Positions 24,811 to 33,141 of a stretch of 64,000 nt of DNA are shown piece after piece. Each line of letters opens with the position of its first letter. Positions within the stretch are counted from its first letter, which is position 1. The translations under genes and the position numbers were made by a program. The notes under the pieces are model-generated. The model was not told the origin of the DNA. It saw only the letters and a program-made list of their open reading frames with translations, and did not search any database. Source of the DNA: JBCDCB01 sp039182735 (GTDB taxonomy: Bacteria > Planctomycetota > Phycisphaerae > Phycisphaerales > UBA1924); the NCBI GenBank assembly GCA_039182735.1, contig JBCDCB010000009.1, forward strand, positions 1 through 64,000, read 5' to 3'.

Positions 24811-26793
24811 TCAGTTGCAGCCGACGGCGCCGAGGTTCGACACCACGAACGTCAGGTCCGCGGTCTGGGTCATGCCGTTGCCATCGACGTCGCCGGGGGT
24901 TCCAACCGCGCCGGGCGACCCGGCACCGAGGTTCGAAACGACAAAGGTGATGTCGGCGGTTTCGGTGACCCCGTTGCCGTCGGCATCGCCCGGGCTGCCG
25001 GTGCTCAGCGCGATGGTCAGGAAGTCCATCTCGACCGGCGCGGCCTTCCCGGTCGCGGCCCACGCGTTGTACAGATCGATCCCGCGCGAATCGGTGGTGT
25101 TCGCATCACGCAGGAACTCGACATACTCCTTCGTGAGCGTCTGGTAGAAGACCCGCACCTCCGCCGACGCGGCGCCCGCGGGGATGTCGTACAGCGTGTC
25201 GTCCCAGTGCACGCCGTCGGCATACATCGCGCCGATCGGCTCGGCCTGGATCGCCTCGTACGCCGCGTTCGTGAACCCGCGAGGCGGGATCCGGTTGTCC
25301 GCCAGCGTCACGTTGTTCAACAGCAGGTGGAACGACGCGCCCTCGGGGATGCCCGTCTGCCCCGACATGTAGCTGTCGAGCCCCTTCTTGATCTCGTACA
25401 CCTTGGTGTCGCCCGCGGTGAGTTCCGCGGTCGCATTGTCGTAGGCGCCGCGTTCTTCGATCAGCGAGCCGCCCGAGTCGAGGAACCGCACGTTCACCCA
25501 GATGCGTGTGCCCTCGGGGAACCCGGTGAGCAGTTTGTGCCCGCACTGGTTGATCACACGCGCCCGCAGGTCGCAGGACTGCTGCGACAACTCCAGGTCC
25601 GTCGCCTTCTGCAGCATCACCGCAGCTTCCGCCTTCTGGCGGTCGATGCTGTCGATCGTGAAGTCATCCAAGGGCACCGCGCCGGGCAGCGCGAACGTCC
25701 CGAGGTTGTGCTCGTCGTAGTACAGGATGAGGTCGAGCGCCGCGATGTTCGCGCCCACGAACCCGTGGTCCGGCACGTTGTCACGCAGCGGCGGATCGAA
25801 GACCTGGATGCACCCGAAGCCCTCGCGATCGGGCATGTGGCAGTCCTGACAGGTGCTGACCGACCCGCCCGTGCCGTCACCGAAACGGCCTTCGAGCGAG
25901 TAGGGGTCGAACGGATCGTCGGCGGGCACGCCGCCCTGTGCGTACGCGGAGTTCAGCCACTCGCTGTAGGTGCGCTGCTCGGGGAACATGTCGTACAGAT
26001 CGCCGGTCGGGTGCGCCGCGCCGAAGGCGTTCAGGCGGTACGACCCATCGGGCTGTTTGTCGAAGATCGGGTTGCTCAGGTCGTGGCACGTGGCGCACAT
26101 GTCACCCGTGGAGTGGTGGGGTGAAAAGAGCCACGCGTGCGGCGGGTCCACGTCGTTGAACGGGCCACGCCGACGATCGAACGGGTCGATCACGAACTGC
26201 ATGTTCCCGGGGCGGGCGATCGCGCCGACCAGCGGGTCGGAGAGGATCGTTGCGTCTTCCGAGGGGTTCTCAACGGGATCGAAGACCGCGTCCACCGCGC
26301 GGTGGCACACGTTGCACGACACGCCTTCGTCCACGTCGAGCGGGGTGAGCCCGGACCCGTCCGGCATCCCGATCACGCGCCCCTCGAAGAACGCACCAGG
26401 GGAGTGGCACGCGTAGCAGGTCTGCCCGCTGTTCGCGACGTCCTGGTTGGCGATCGTGACGCAGGCGCGGAAGATCGGGTCGCGGGCCGAGTGCGCGTGC
26501 ATCGAGCCCCGCCAGCGGTAGGGCATGATGGTCGTGAGCGGGTCCTCGGAGCCGCCGTGGCACGCGATGCACTCCTGCGTGCCGCTGGCGATGTTGTCGA
26601 AAAGCGATCCGGGGGGGTCGTCAAAGGCAAAGCCGGGCGTACTCCCGCCGCCGGCGAAGTCCGCGGGCTGGCCCGGCAGCGGGAGCGGTGATCCGCCCGC
26701 AGTCGTCGATTCGGAGTCGGCGATCGCCGCCGCGGCCAGCAGCGTGATCGAACAAACACCGAGCGTGAGCGCGTTTCGCCCAGGCTGCGCCAT
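24811..26793 (-). CDS. Secreted pentahaem cytochrome c with dockerin-like C-terminal repeats
   Basis: A 660-residue exported protein. The signal peptide is about 1-25. Five CxxCH haem sites are visible: CIACH (75-79), CYACH (126-130), CNVCH (160-164), CATCH (233-237) and CQDCH (315-319). A later block NQCGHKLLTGFPEGTR resembles the HKxPTG region of multihaem cytochromes related to cytochrome c554. A beta-rich region follows, then two Asp-rich repeats (DADGNGVTETADITFVVSN, DVDGNGMTQTADLTFVVSN) ending with Cys-Asn, nearly the same as in the FG-GAP protein at 21203. It probably moves electrons at the cell surface or periplasm; the substrate is unknown. AGAAGGA lies before the ATG. It is monocistronic. 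Confidence 0.88.
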   Translation of the reverse strand: MAQPGRNALTLGVCSITLLAAAAIADSESTTAGGSPLPLPGQPADFAGGGSTPGFAFDDPPGSLFDNIASGTQECIACHGGSEDPLTTIMPYRWRGSMHAHSARDPIFRACVTIANQDVANSGQTCYACHSPGAFFEGRVIGMPDGSGLTPLDVDEGVSCNVCHRAVDAVFDPVENPSEDATILSDPLVGAIARPGNMQFVIDPFDRRRGPFNDVDPPHAWLFSPHHSTGDMCATCHDLSNPIFDKQPDGSYRLNAFGAAHPTGDLYDMFPEQRTYSEWLNSAYAQGGVPADDPFDPYSLEGRFGDGTGGSVSTCQDCHMPDREGFGCIQVFDPPLRDNVPDHGFVGANIAALDLILYYDEHNLGTFALPGAVPLDDFTIDSIDRQKAEAAVMLQKATDLELSQQSCDLRARVINQCGHKLLTGFPEGTRIWVNVRFLDSGGSLIEERGAYDNATAELTAGDTKVYEIKKGLDSYMSGQTGIPEGASFHLLLNNVTLADNRIPPRGFTNAAYEAIQAEPIGAMYADGVHWDDTLYDIPAGAASAEVRVFYQTLTKEYVEFLRDANTTDSRGIDLYNAWAATGKAAPVEMDFLTIALSTGSPGDADGNGVTETADITFVVSNLGAGSPGAVGTPGDVDGNGMTQTADLTFVVSNLGAVGCN

Positions 26794-26969
26794 ACAAAGA
26801 TCCTTCTCAGGCTTTTGGAAACACTTTCTGAACGAAGCCTACCTCCGGGATCCGCGGGCACCATCGGCACTTCACCTGAACTTGGCCCTTCGACCAGACT
26901 TGGGCGGCTCAAAACCCCGCAGCACACGATCGCGGCGCGAATCCTGCGCCCGCAACGGGGTGAGCGTCC

Positions 26970-26975
26970 GATACT
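26970..26975 (+). promoter_or_regulatory. -10-like hexamer GATACT, leaderless start of ftsK
   Basis: GATACT ends 6 nt before the ftsK ATG, with TCCTCC, the wrong strand sense for a ribosome site, in between. This is the same arrangement as at purM. Confidence 0.35.
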
Positions 26976-26981
26976 TCCTCC

Positions 26982-29900
26982 ATGCCACGATCTGTTGCTG
27001 CGCGCCGCAAACAAGACGAAGCCCTCGCACCGCCCTCCCCCCTCGCCCGCCTGCTCTGGCTGGTCGGGCTCACGATGTGGGCGCTGGTCGTGGCGTCGGT
27101 GGTCAGCCACTCGCCCGCCGACCCGCCCGGGCACGCCGTGGTTCCCCAGTCGGAGCCGGGGCAAATCGCCAACTGGGTCGGGCCCGTCGGCGCGAGGCTC
27201 TCGCACGAACTCCTCTTCGCGCTCGGCGCGATCGGGACGTGGACGCTCGTCCTCGGCGGCGCCGCGTGGCTCGGCATCGCCGCCGCTGGGATCCGCGTGA
27301 CGCACGCCGGCTGGCGCGCGCTCGGGCTCCTGCTCGTGGCGCTCGCGCTCAGCGGGTTCCACGCGCTGCTGCTGCCGTCGCTCGGCGGGGGGCCAGAAGG
27401 CGCGGGCGGGCTCGTGGCCCTCGCGAGTGTGGACTTCCTCGGGGCACGCTTCGGCGCGCTCGGCTCGGGACTCTGGCTCGCGCTCGCCGCCGCCGTCGGG
27501 CTGACGATCGCCTTCGACAAGTGGCTCGTGCTCGGCCCTGCGATGGCGGGCGCCGCGGTCCGCCGGCTCATCGTGAGGCCCGGGGCCGCCGCCGCCAAGC
27601 GTCTCAAGGCCGAACTGGCTTCCCGCGCGAACGACCTCGACGACGACATCCGCCTGCGCGACGAACGCACGCTCAAGAAGGCGCTCGCCGAGCACAAGGC
27701 CAAGAAGTCGAAGAAGGAGGTCCTCGACGAAGACGCCGGCGGGCTCGGCGGCGCCGACGAGTTCGACCCCGATGAGGAACTCGTCGATAAAGACGAGTAC
27801 GAGTACGTGGATGAAGAAGAGTACGAAGACGAGGACGAGCCCGAAGAGATCACCGAAGAGAAACTGCGCGAGAAGATCGCGGCGCTCCCCGTCCGATTCG
27901 CCAACGCGCAGAAGAAAACTGCCGGCGAGGAGGATCTCGAAGTCCTCCGCGCCGCCCGCGCCAGCGAGGAAGAGGCCGACCGCAAGTACGCCTTCCCGGG
28001 GCTCGACCTGCTCAGCGAGCCCGACGAGAACTACAACGAAAAGATGGACGCCTACGTGCGCGAGCAGGCCGAGGCGCTCGAACTCGCGCTCACGACTTAC
28101 GGCGTCAAGGGCGAGGTCGTCTCCATCGACTCGGGGCCCGTCATCACGCTCTACCAGGTCCGCCTCGCGCCGGGCACCAAGGTCAACGCTATCACCTCGA
28201 TCAGCAGCGACATCGCCCGTTCGCTCAAGGCGATCAACGTGCGCATCGTCGCGAACACCGAGGGGCTCGACACCGTCGGCATCGAGGTGCCCAACCGCCA
28301 CAAGGAGCGCGTGCGCCTCAAGGAGCTGATGACGCAGAACGAGATCATCACCAAGATGCGTCTGCCGATGTTCCTCGGCAAAGACGCGTCGGGCGACCCG
28401 CTCATCGTCGATCTCTGCTCGCTCCCGCACCTGCTCATCGCCGGCACGACGGGCTCGGGCAAGAGCGTGTGCATGAACGCGATCGTGATGGGCTTCCTCT
28501 ACACGCAGCGCCCGGGCGATCTCAAGGTCATCATGGTGGACCCGAAGATGGTCGAGATGTCGCAGTTCCGCGACATCCCGCACCTGATGTGCCCGGTCAT
28601 CACGGAGATGAACAAAGCCGCGGCGATCCTCGAGTGGGCCGTCACGAAAATGGACGAGCGCTACGAGCTGCTTGCGGAGGCCGGGTGCCGCGACATCGGC
28701 GCGTACAACGCGATGTCGTGGGAAGAGCTCAAGGAGGCCTTCGCGCCGCGCAACGAGGTCGAAGAGGCCAAGATCCCGCGCAAGCTGCCGTACATCGTCT
28801 TCATCATCGACGAGCTCGCCGACCTGATGATGACCAACAAGGAGGTGGAGGGCTCGATCGTGCGCATCGCGCAGAAGGCGCGTGCCGTGGGCATCCACCT
28901 CATCCTCGCGACGCAGCGCCCGCAGGCGAACGTCGTGACGGGCCTGATCAAGTCGAACATGCCCGGTCGCATCTCGTTCAAGGTCGCTTCGGGCATGGAC
29001 TCACGCATCGTGCTCGACCAGAAGGGCGGCGAGCTGCTGCTGGGCATGGGCGACATGCTCATGCTCACGCCGCGCAGCGCCGCGCTGCTCCGCGCACAGG
29101 GCACGCTCGTGGAAGACACAGAGATCCGGCGCGTGGTGAAGTTCGTGCGCGATGGGACCTCCCCCTCGTACGACAAGGGCATCATGTCGCTTCGCGCCGG
29201 TGGCGAGGGCGGCGAAGAGGCCGTTACGTTCACCGCCGAGGAGCACGAAGAACGCATGCAGCAGATGGCGCAGGAAGACCCGCTCTTCGACCGCGCCGTC
29301 GAGATCGTGCTCGAGACCCGGCGCGGCTCCGTCTCGCTGCTGCAGCGACGCCTCGCGATCGGCTACACCCGCGCGAGCCGGCTCATCGAACTCATGGGCA
29401 TGGCCGGCCTCATCGGGCAGCACAAGGGCACCGTCGCGCGCGAGGTCACCATGACCCTCGAACAGTGGCACGCGCTCAAGGAACTCGCCGACGGCGGCGC
29501 GTCCGATGACGAGCCCGTCGCGGACGACGCCGTGCTCTTCGAAACCGATGGCGATGCCGAACCCGCACAAGCCGAGCCCGAAGAATCCGAGGAACTGCTC
29601 GACCTCTCCGACGAAGGCATCGGCGGGACCGCGGCGGCACCCGTCATCGAGCACAAGCCCGATCCCGAAAGCGATGCAGACGACACGAGCGTCGATAACG
29701 TAGAGGAAGGCGTCGAAGAGGAGGCTGAGGACGCCGTCGAAGACGACGACGATCAGGAGTGGGAAGACGGCTCGGACGACGGCGACGAGCCCGAAGGCTC
29801 CGACGACGATGAGTGGGAATACGAAGAAGGCGAAGAGCCCGAGGACGAGGCCGAAGCCGAGTCCGATGAGGACGGCGACTGGGAGTACGAATACGAGTAC

Positions 29901-30044
29901 GAAGAGGTCGAGGTCGATGAAGCCGAGGGCGACGACGAATCACAAGAAGAGTCGGACGACGAGGACGATCGGGTAGGCGAATCGCCCGAGGTCACAACAA
30001 CGCCGGCATCCCGAACTGGTACGCGAAGATCAGCAGCGCGATAG
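26982..30044 (+). CDS. ftsK: FtsK/SpoIIIE-family DNA translocase with acidic C-terminal tail
   Basis: A 1020-residue septal DNA pump that clears chromosomal DNA from the closing septum. Four or so N-terminal TM segments lie within residues 20-200. A charged, very acidic linker follows (about 245-300). The motor has Walker A GTTGSGKS (488-495), Walker B with IIDELADLMM (about 608-617) and ATQRPQANVVTGLIKSN. The gamma winged helix that reads KOPS-type sequences is at about 764-830 (DPLFDRAVEIV, GSVSLLQRRLAIGYTRASRL). Unusually, some 185 residues follow gamma, mostly Asp/Glu with Trp-Glu-Tyr repeats. The 3' end overlaps the convergent UbiA-like gene by 53 bp. Confidence 0.96.
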   Translation: MPRSVAARRKQDEALAPPSPLARLLWLVGLTMWALVVASVVSHSPADPPGHAVVPQSEPGQIANWVGPVGARLSHELLFALGAIGTWTLVLGGAAWLGIAAAGIRVTHAGWRALGLLLVALALSGFHALLLPSLGGGPEGAGGLVALASVDFLGARFGALGSGLWLALAAAVGLTIAFDKWLVLGPAMAGAAVRRLIVRPGAAAAKRLKAELASRANDLDDDIRLRDERTLKKALAEHKAKKSKKEVLDEDAGGLGGADEFDPDEELVDKDEYEYVDEEEYEDEDEPEEITEEKLREKIAALPVRFANAQKKTAGEEDLEVLRAARASEEEADRKYAFPGLDLLSEPDENYNEKMDAYVREQAEALELALTTYGVKGEVVSIDSGPVITLYQVRLAPGTKVNAITSISSDIARSLKAINVRIVANTEGLDTVGIEVPNRHKERVRLKELMTQNEIITKMRLPMFLGKDASGDPLIVDLCSLPHLLIAGTTGSGKSVCMNAIVMGFLYTQRPGDLKVIMVDPKMVEMSQFRDIPHLMCPVITEMNKAAAILEWAVTKMDERYELLAEAGCRDIGAYNAMSWEELKEAFAPRNEVEEAKIPRKLPYIVFIIDELADLMMTNKEVEGSIVRIAQKARAVGIHLILATQRPQANVVTGLIKSNMPGRISFKVASGMDSRIVLDQKGGELLLGMGDMLMLTPRSAALLRAQGTLVEDTEIRRVVKFVRDGTSPSYDKGIMSLRAGGEGGEEAVTFTAEEHEERMQQMAQEDPLFDRAVEIVLETRRGSVSLLQRRLAIGYTRASRLIELMGMAGLIGQHKGTVAREVTMTLEQWHALKELADGGASDDEPVADDAVLFETDGDAEPAQAEPEESEELLDLSDEGIGGTAAAPVIEHKPDPESDADDTSVDNVEEGVEEEAEDAVEDDDDQEWEDGSDDGDEPEGSDDDEWEYEEGEEPEDEAEAESDEDGDWEYEYEYEEVEVDEAEGDDESQEESDDEDDRVGESPEVTTTPASRTGTRRSAAR

Positions 30045-30897
30045 CCGAGTGCCCGAGCCACCACAGCGCCACGGCGACACCGTCAAGACGGCTGAGCACC
30101 GCGATGATCGCGCCGAGCGCCGCGTAGGACACCAGCATCGGCGTCGTCCAGCCCCACCAGCCAAGGTTCACGCCGACCGACGCGAGCCAGATGGACGAGA
30201 GCATCCACCACACGCACATGGCGATCGCGCCGCCGCGACCCCACTGGGTCGCCGAGGTGCGCAGCCCGTCGGCCTCGTCGCGACGCTGATCGCGCACCAA
30301 GCAGAGCATGATGTAGCTGCCCAGCATGAGCCCGCCGAGGATCGTGAAGCCCATCACGGCCTTCGTGAGCGGGAGCCTGCCGGCGGCGTCGATCCCGCCC
30401 GTCGCGTCGCTCCATCGCGGCACGCCCAGCAGCAACGCGGGGCCGATCAGCAGCGCCACGGGCCACAGCAGTTCGGAGAGCCAGAAGCGATCGCGCGAGT
30501 ACCACGCCGACGACTTCCCGTCGCCCTCGCCGAAGCCCTGCGACATCAGACCCGCGAGCACCGACGAGACCAGCGCCAGCAGTCCCACGCGCACCTCGAC
30601 AAGCAGGAGCATCGCGACGCCCAACGCCAGGATCGCCAGCGCGATGGTGCGGGCACGGCTCGCGAGCGTCCGCGACCAATGACGCCGACCACGCAGCACC
30701 CCGAAGCGCGGATCACGCCCCTCATCGAGCAGCGAGAGGTCGAAGCTCGTGAGATAGAAGATCAGCAGCGCGGCGTGCGCGATCAGCAGCGCCCATCCGC
30801 CCGTCCCCGCGTGACGCGCCCACAGCGCGACGTACGGCAGGCTGAAGGCCAGCATCGGGAGTCGGATCGATTCGAGGATTCGTGGCCCGCGTTCCAT
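29992..30897 (-). CDS. Polytopic membrane protein, UbiA-like prenyltransferase candidate
   Basis: A 301-residue protein with eight or nine predicted TM helices. Two cytosolic loops have Asp/Arg-rich stretches at the places expected in the UbiA superfamily. The first (SFDLSLLDEGRDPRFGVLRG, about 50-69) is a degenerate form of the NDxxDxxxD motif. The second (LVRDQRRDEADGLRTSATQW, about 203-222) resembles the DxxxD...G.RT.....G motif. If active it would attach a prenyl chain to an acceptor, but the first motif lacks the usual Asn-Asp, so the call is tentative. It overlaps the convergent end of ftsK by 53 bp. Confidence 0.5.
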   Translation of the reverse strand: MERGPRILESIRLPMLAFSLPYVALWARHAGTGGWALLIAHAALLIFYLTSFDLSLLDEGRDPRFGVLRGRRHWSRTLASRARTIALAILALGVAMLLLVEVRVGLLALVSSVLAGLMSQGFGEGDGKSSAWYSRDRFWLSELLWPVALLIGPALLLGVPRWSDATGGIDAAGRLPLTKAVMGFTILGGLMLGSYIMLCLVRDQRRDEADGLRTSATQWGRGGAIAMCVWWMLSSIWLASVGVNLGWWGWTTPMLVSYAALGAIIAVLSRLDGVAVALWWLGHSAIALLIFAYQFGMPALL

Positions 30898-30918
30898 GGG
30901 GCGGGCATGGTAGCGGGG

Positions 30919-31962
30919 TTATCCGCCGGCGTGTTCGCCGCGGCTCTCCGACCAGCACGCTTCGCCGTCGCCCTTGAAGTGATCGAGCGTCGCGCGCAGC
31001 CCCTCTTCGATCGTCACCAGCGGCTCGTACCCGAGCAGCTCGCGCGCCTTGGCGATGTCAGCGCTCGAGTGGGGCACGTCCCCCGTCCGCGCCGACGCGA
31101 ACTCCGGCTCGATGCCCTCGTGTTCGGCAAGGCGGGCGAGCGTACGCGCCAGATCCAGCACCGACGTCCGACCCCCGCAGCCCACGTTGATCGCTTCGCC
31201 GTTCAGGCGGCGCTGCACCGATCCCCCAAGCAGCACGGCGAGCACCGTGTTGTCGATGAAGCAGAAGTCACGCGACTGCGTCCCGTCGCCATAGATCGTC
31301 GGGCGATCCCCGCGCAGCAGCGCCTCGATGAACCGCGGGATGACCGCGGCGTAGGGGTCGTCGGCACGCTGCCCCGGCCCGAAGACGTTGAAGAACCGCA
31401 GCGATACCCCGTCGAGCCCGTAGCTCGTGGACCACGCGCGCACGAGCAGTTCCCCCGCCGCCTTCGACGCTCCGTAGGGCGACATCGGACGCGCGGGCAT
31501 CGTTTCGACCTTGGGCTGTTCCGGCGAGTCGCCGTACACGCTGCTCGACGCGGCGTACACCAGCCGGCGAACCCCGCACCGACGCGCCGTCTCTACCACG
31601 CGGAACGTGCCGAGCGTGTTCACGTCGGTCGTCCGTCCCGGGTCCTCGATCGATCGCGGCACCGAGCCCAGCGCCGCCAGATGGAAGACGACGTCCGCGC
31701 CCTCGATCGCCTCGCGGAGCGCCTCAGGCTCAAGGATCGAACCCAAGATGAACCGGCACGCCCCGCTGCGCCGCTCGACCAGTCGATCGACCGTCTCCGC
31801 GTCGGCGTTGCTCAGATCATCGATCACACGCACGTCGGCACCCGAATCGATCAGCCAACGCGACAGATGGGAGCCGATGAATCCGGCACCACCGGTCACG
31901 CACACAGTCCGATGCGCATACGACGCCGCGGCGTCTGACAGTCTCTCGGTCACCCCACGCAC
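30919..31962 (-). CDS. NAD-dependent sugar-nucleotide epimerase/dehydratase (extended SDR)
   Basis: A 347-residue enzyme of the WbpP/TviC-like UDP-GlcNAc/GalNAc 4-epimerase branch, probably making sugar nucleotides for surface polysaccharide. Motifs: NAD-binding TGGAGFIGSHLSRWL (about 23), DDLSNAD, FHLAALGSVPRSIEDP, SSSVYGDS, catalytic SPYGASKAAGE (YxxxK), LRFFNVFGPGQR and GDGTQSRDFCFIDN. The GTG start at 31962 is supported by TAGGAT ending exactly 6 nt upstream. The exact substrate cannot be told from sequence. It is a different enzyme from the galE at 9090. Confidence 0.88.
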   Translation of the reverse strand: MRGVTERLSDAAASYAHRTVCVTGGAGFIGSHLSRWLIDSGADVRVIDDLSNADAETVDRLVERRSGACRFILGSILEPEALREAIEGADVVFHLAALGSVPRSIEDPGRTTDVNTLGTFRVVETARRCGVRRLVYAASSSVYGDSPEQPKVETMPARPMSPYGASKAAGELLVRAWSTSYGLDGVSLRFFNVFGPGQRADDPYAAVIPRFIEALLRGDRPTIYGDGTQSRDFCFIDNTVLAVLLGGSVQRRLNGEAINVGCGGRTSVLDLARTLARLAEHEGIEPEFASARTGDVPHSSADIAKARELLGYEPLVTIEEGLRATLDHFKGDGEACWSESRGEHAGG

Positions 31963-31968
31963 GCCACG

Positions 31969-31974
31969 ATCCTA
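31969..31974 (-). promoter_or_regulatory. -10-like hexamer TAGGAT, leaderless start of the epimerase
   Basis: On the minus strand TAGGAT ends 6 nt (CGTGGC) before the GTG start codon, and no ribosome binding site is present. It is the only GTG-start member of the five such arrangements in the window. Confidence 0.35.
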
Positions 31975-32057
31975 ACCCGTTTCCGGGCAATCGGTGGCAA
32001 CGATCTGGGAGATCTGCGAGAACCGCCCGGATGGGCTCATCGGGGGCGGTTCACCAA

Positions 32058-32113
32058 AGGGGATCCGAGACTTGGCGATCCGAGACTTGAACCCGGACAA
32101 GCCGAGCCAGAAC
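32058..32113 (-). pseudogene. Degenerate copy of the 3' half of tRNA-Gln(CTG)
   Basis: Plus positions 32058-32074 match 37133-37149 of the intact tRNA-Gln at 16 of 17 bases (acceptor 3' strand into the T-loop). A 15-nt tandem duplication follows (GATCCGAGACTTG repeated at 32062 and 32077). Then 32090-32113 match 37150-37173 at 18 of 24, through the rest of the T-arm to the anticodon loop, including the CTG anticodon. Similarity stops at the anticodon, and the D-arm and 5' acceptor strand are absent. The orientation equals that of the intact tRNA 5 kb away. It is best read as a displaced tRNA 3' end (attachment-site remnant) or a tRNA pseudogene. Confidence 0.5.
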
Positions 32114-32233
32114 CCCCACGCCTCGCCGACCACTGGGCGTCGTTCGAAGTGGCCGATGCCTCACGAGCTTCCCCCAGGCTGAGCAAGGCCCCGAGGTTCG
32201 CGGTGACAGTTGTAGACCGCACTGTTTCTCGGC

Positions 32234-32677
32234 TCAGAAGCTCGGACGTTCCGGAACACTCCTCCTGGCCTTCGGCGTCGGCGCGTTCGTGTGCGATTCC
32301 AGGCGCGCGATCCGCCGGGCGAACTCCGCGATGAGCGCCTCGGTAGGCATGTCACGCAACTGACGGCTTTGTTGTGAAGACTCGGTTGCCTCTCCGATCC
32401 CGAGAACGAGCCAGTCGATGCGAACCGCATAGTGGTGCGCGACGCACGCCAGAAGTGGCACCGAAGGAATCTGGGTTTCCCGTTGGCGCCGGATCGTCTC
32501 GGCACTCATGCCGAACTTGCGAGCCAGCAAGGCGTGCGACCGATCACCGAGCACGTGGGCTAACCGAGCATGAATCGAGTCGAAATTCGGTTCCTCGACC
32601 GGAGTGGACGAGCGCCGCGCGCGGCCATGGAGCACGGCGATCTCGGTCACTACCGGGTCGTGGGTGCGTTGGTTCAT
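32234..32677 (-). CDS. XRE-family helix-turn-helix regulator
   Basis: A 147-residue protein. A helix-turn-helix domain occupies about residues 35-95 (HARLAHVLGDRSHALLARKF, GMSAETIRRQ, PSVPLLACVAHHYAVRIDWL), with the IDWLVLGIG ending seen in phage-repressor-like XRE proteins. Flanks are polar and probably disordered. The ATG is preceded by CAGGA, which is part of an inverted repeat at 32681-32714 that could be its own operator. It is divergent from the small gene at 32872, which it may control together with itself. No cI-like peptidase domain is seen. Confidence 0.7.
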   Translation of the reverse strand: MNQRTHDPVVTEIAVLHGRARRSSTPVEEPNFDSIHARLAHVLGDRSHALLARKFGMSAETIRRQRETQIPSVPLLACVAHHYAVRIDWLVLGIGEATESSQQSRQLRDMPTEALIAEFARRIARLESHTNAPTPKARRSVPERPSF

Positions 32678-32680
32678 GCA

Positions 32681-32714
32681 TTAATCCTGCTGGACTGTGT
32701 CACTGCAGGATCAA
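32681..32714. promoter_or_regulatory. Dyad at the 5' end of the XRE gene, candidate operator
   Basis: 10-bp arms TTAATCCTGC (32681-32690) and GCAGGATCAA (32705-32714) match at 9 of 10 positions, separated by 14 bp. The dyad starts 4 bp upstream of the XRE ATG and includes its Shine-Dalgarno bases, so binding or RNA folding here would affect its expression. Confidence 0.4.
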
Positions 32715-32871
32715 TGGCGAGAAAGACCGTTCTGATGCGCACGCAGATCGCGACTTCGACCAAGAAATTCAAAAAACACCCAGCAACGTGTGCGCTTCTC
32801 GGCTCGTGAATCCGCCATCGATTGAAAGTGTGTTCGGAGTCGGTTTCAACCCACAAGGCTGAGGAGTGAAT

Positions 32872-33141
32872 ATGGCTGAGTCGATTGCACCGCAAGTACT
32901 GCTGCTGAACGCCCTTGCCGCTGGCTCTCGTGCCGCAGAGAAAGCGATGGAAGAGGCGCCCGCTGGACTGAGCCCGGGCGAACTGCTCCTGATCGCAGAG
33001 CGCGCACGCGGCGAGGCATATGCCGCGTACACGATCGTCCCCATCGGTGGCCTCGGCGAGATTTGCCTGCCCTTCTCAGGCGAAGGAAACGGCAAGCGGA
33101 TCTACAACCTGGACACCGGCGAGTGGGGTGCGGTCTGCTAG
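32872..33141 (+). CDS. Small unknown protein, 89 residues
   Basis: The frame starts at ATG 32872 with GAGGAG just upstream; a GTG at 32866 is an alternative. The N-terminal half is helical and Ala/Glu-rich (LLLNALAAGSRAAEKAMEEA, SPGELLLIAERARGEAYAAY). The C-terminal half is beta-like and ends RIYNLDTGEWGAVC. I do not recognise it, and there is no signal peptide or TM segment. It is divergent from the XRE regulator and ends convergently with the kinase gene, the two stops overlapping at CTAG. A cytosolic accessory protein under XRE control is a reasonable guess only. Confidence 0.55.
   Translation: MAESIAPQVLLLNALAAGSRAAEKAMEEAPAGLSPGELLLIAERARGEAYAAYTIVPIGGLGEICLPFSGEGNGKRIYNLDTGEWGAVC

Noticed and set aside
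32058..32160. A second functional tRNA at the left half-copy
   Set aside because: The D-arm and 5' acceptor strand cannot be found and a 15-nt duplication disrupts the T-arm, so it cannot fold into a cloverleaf.
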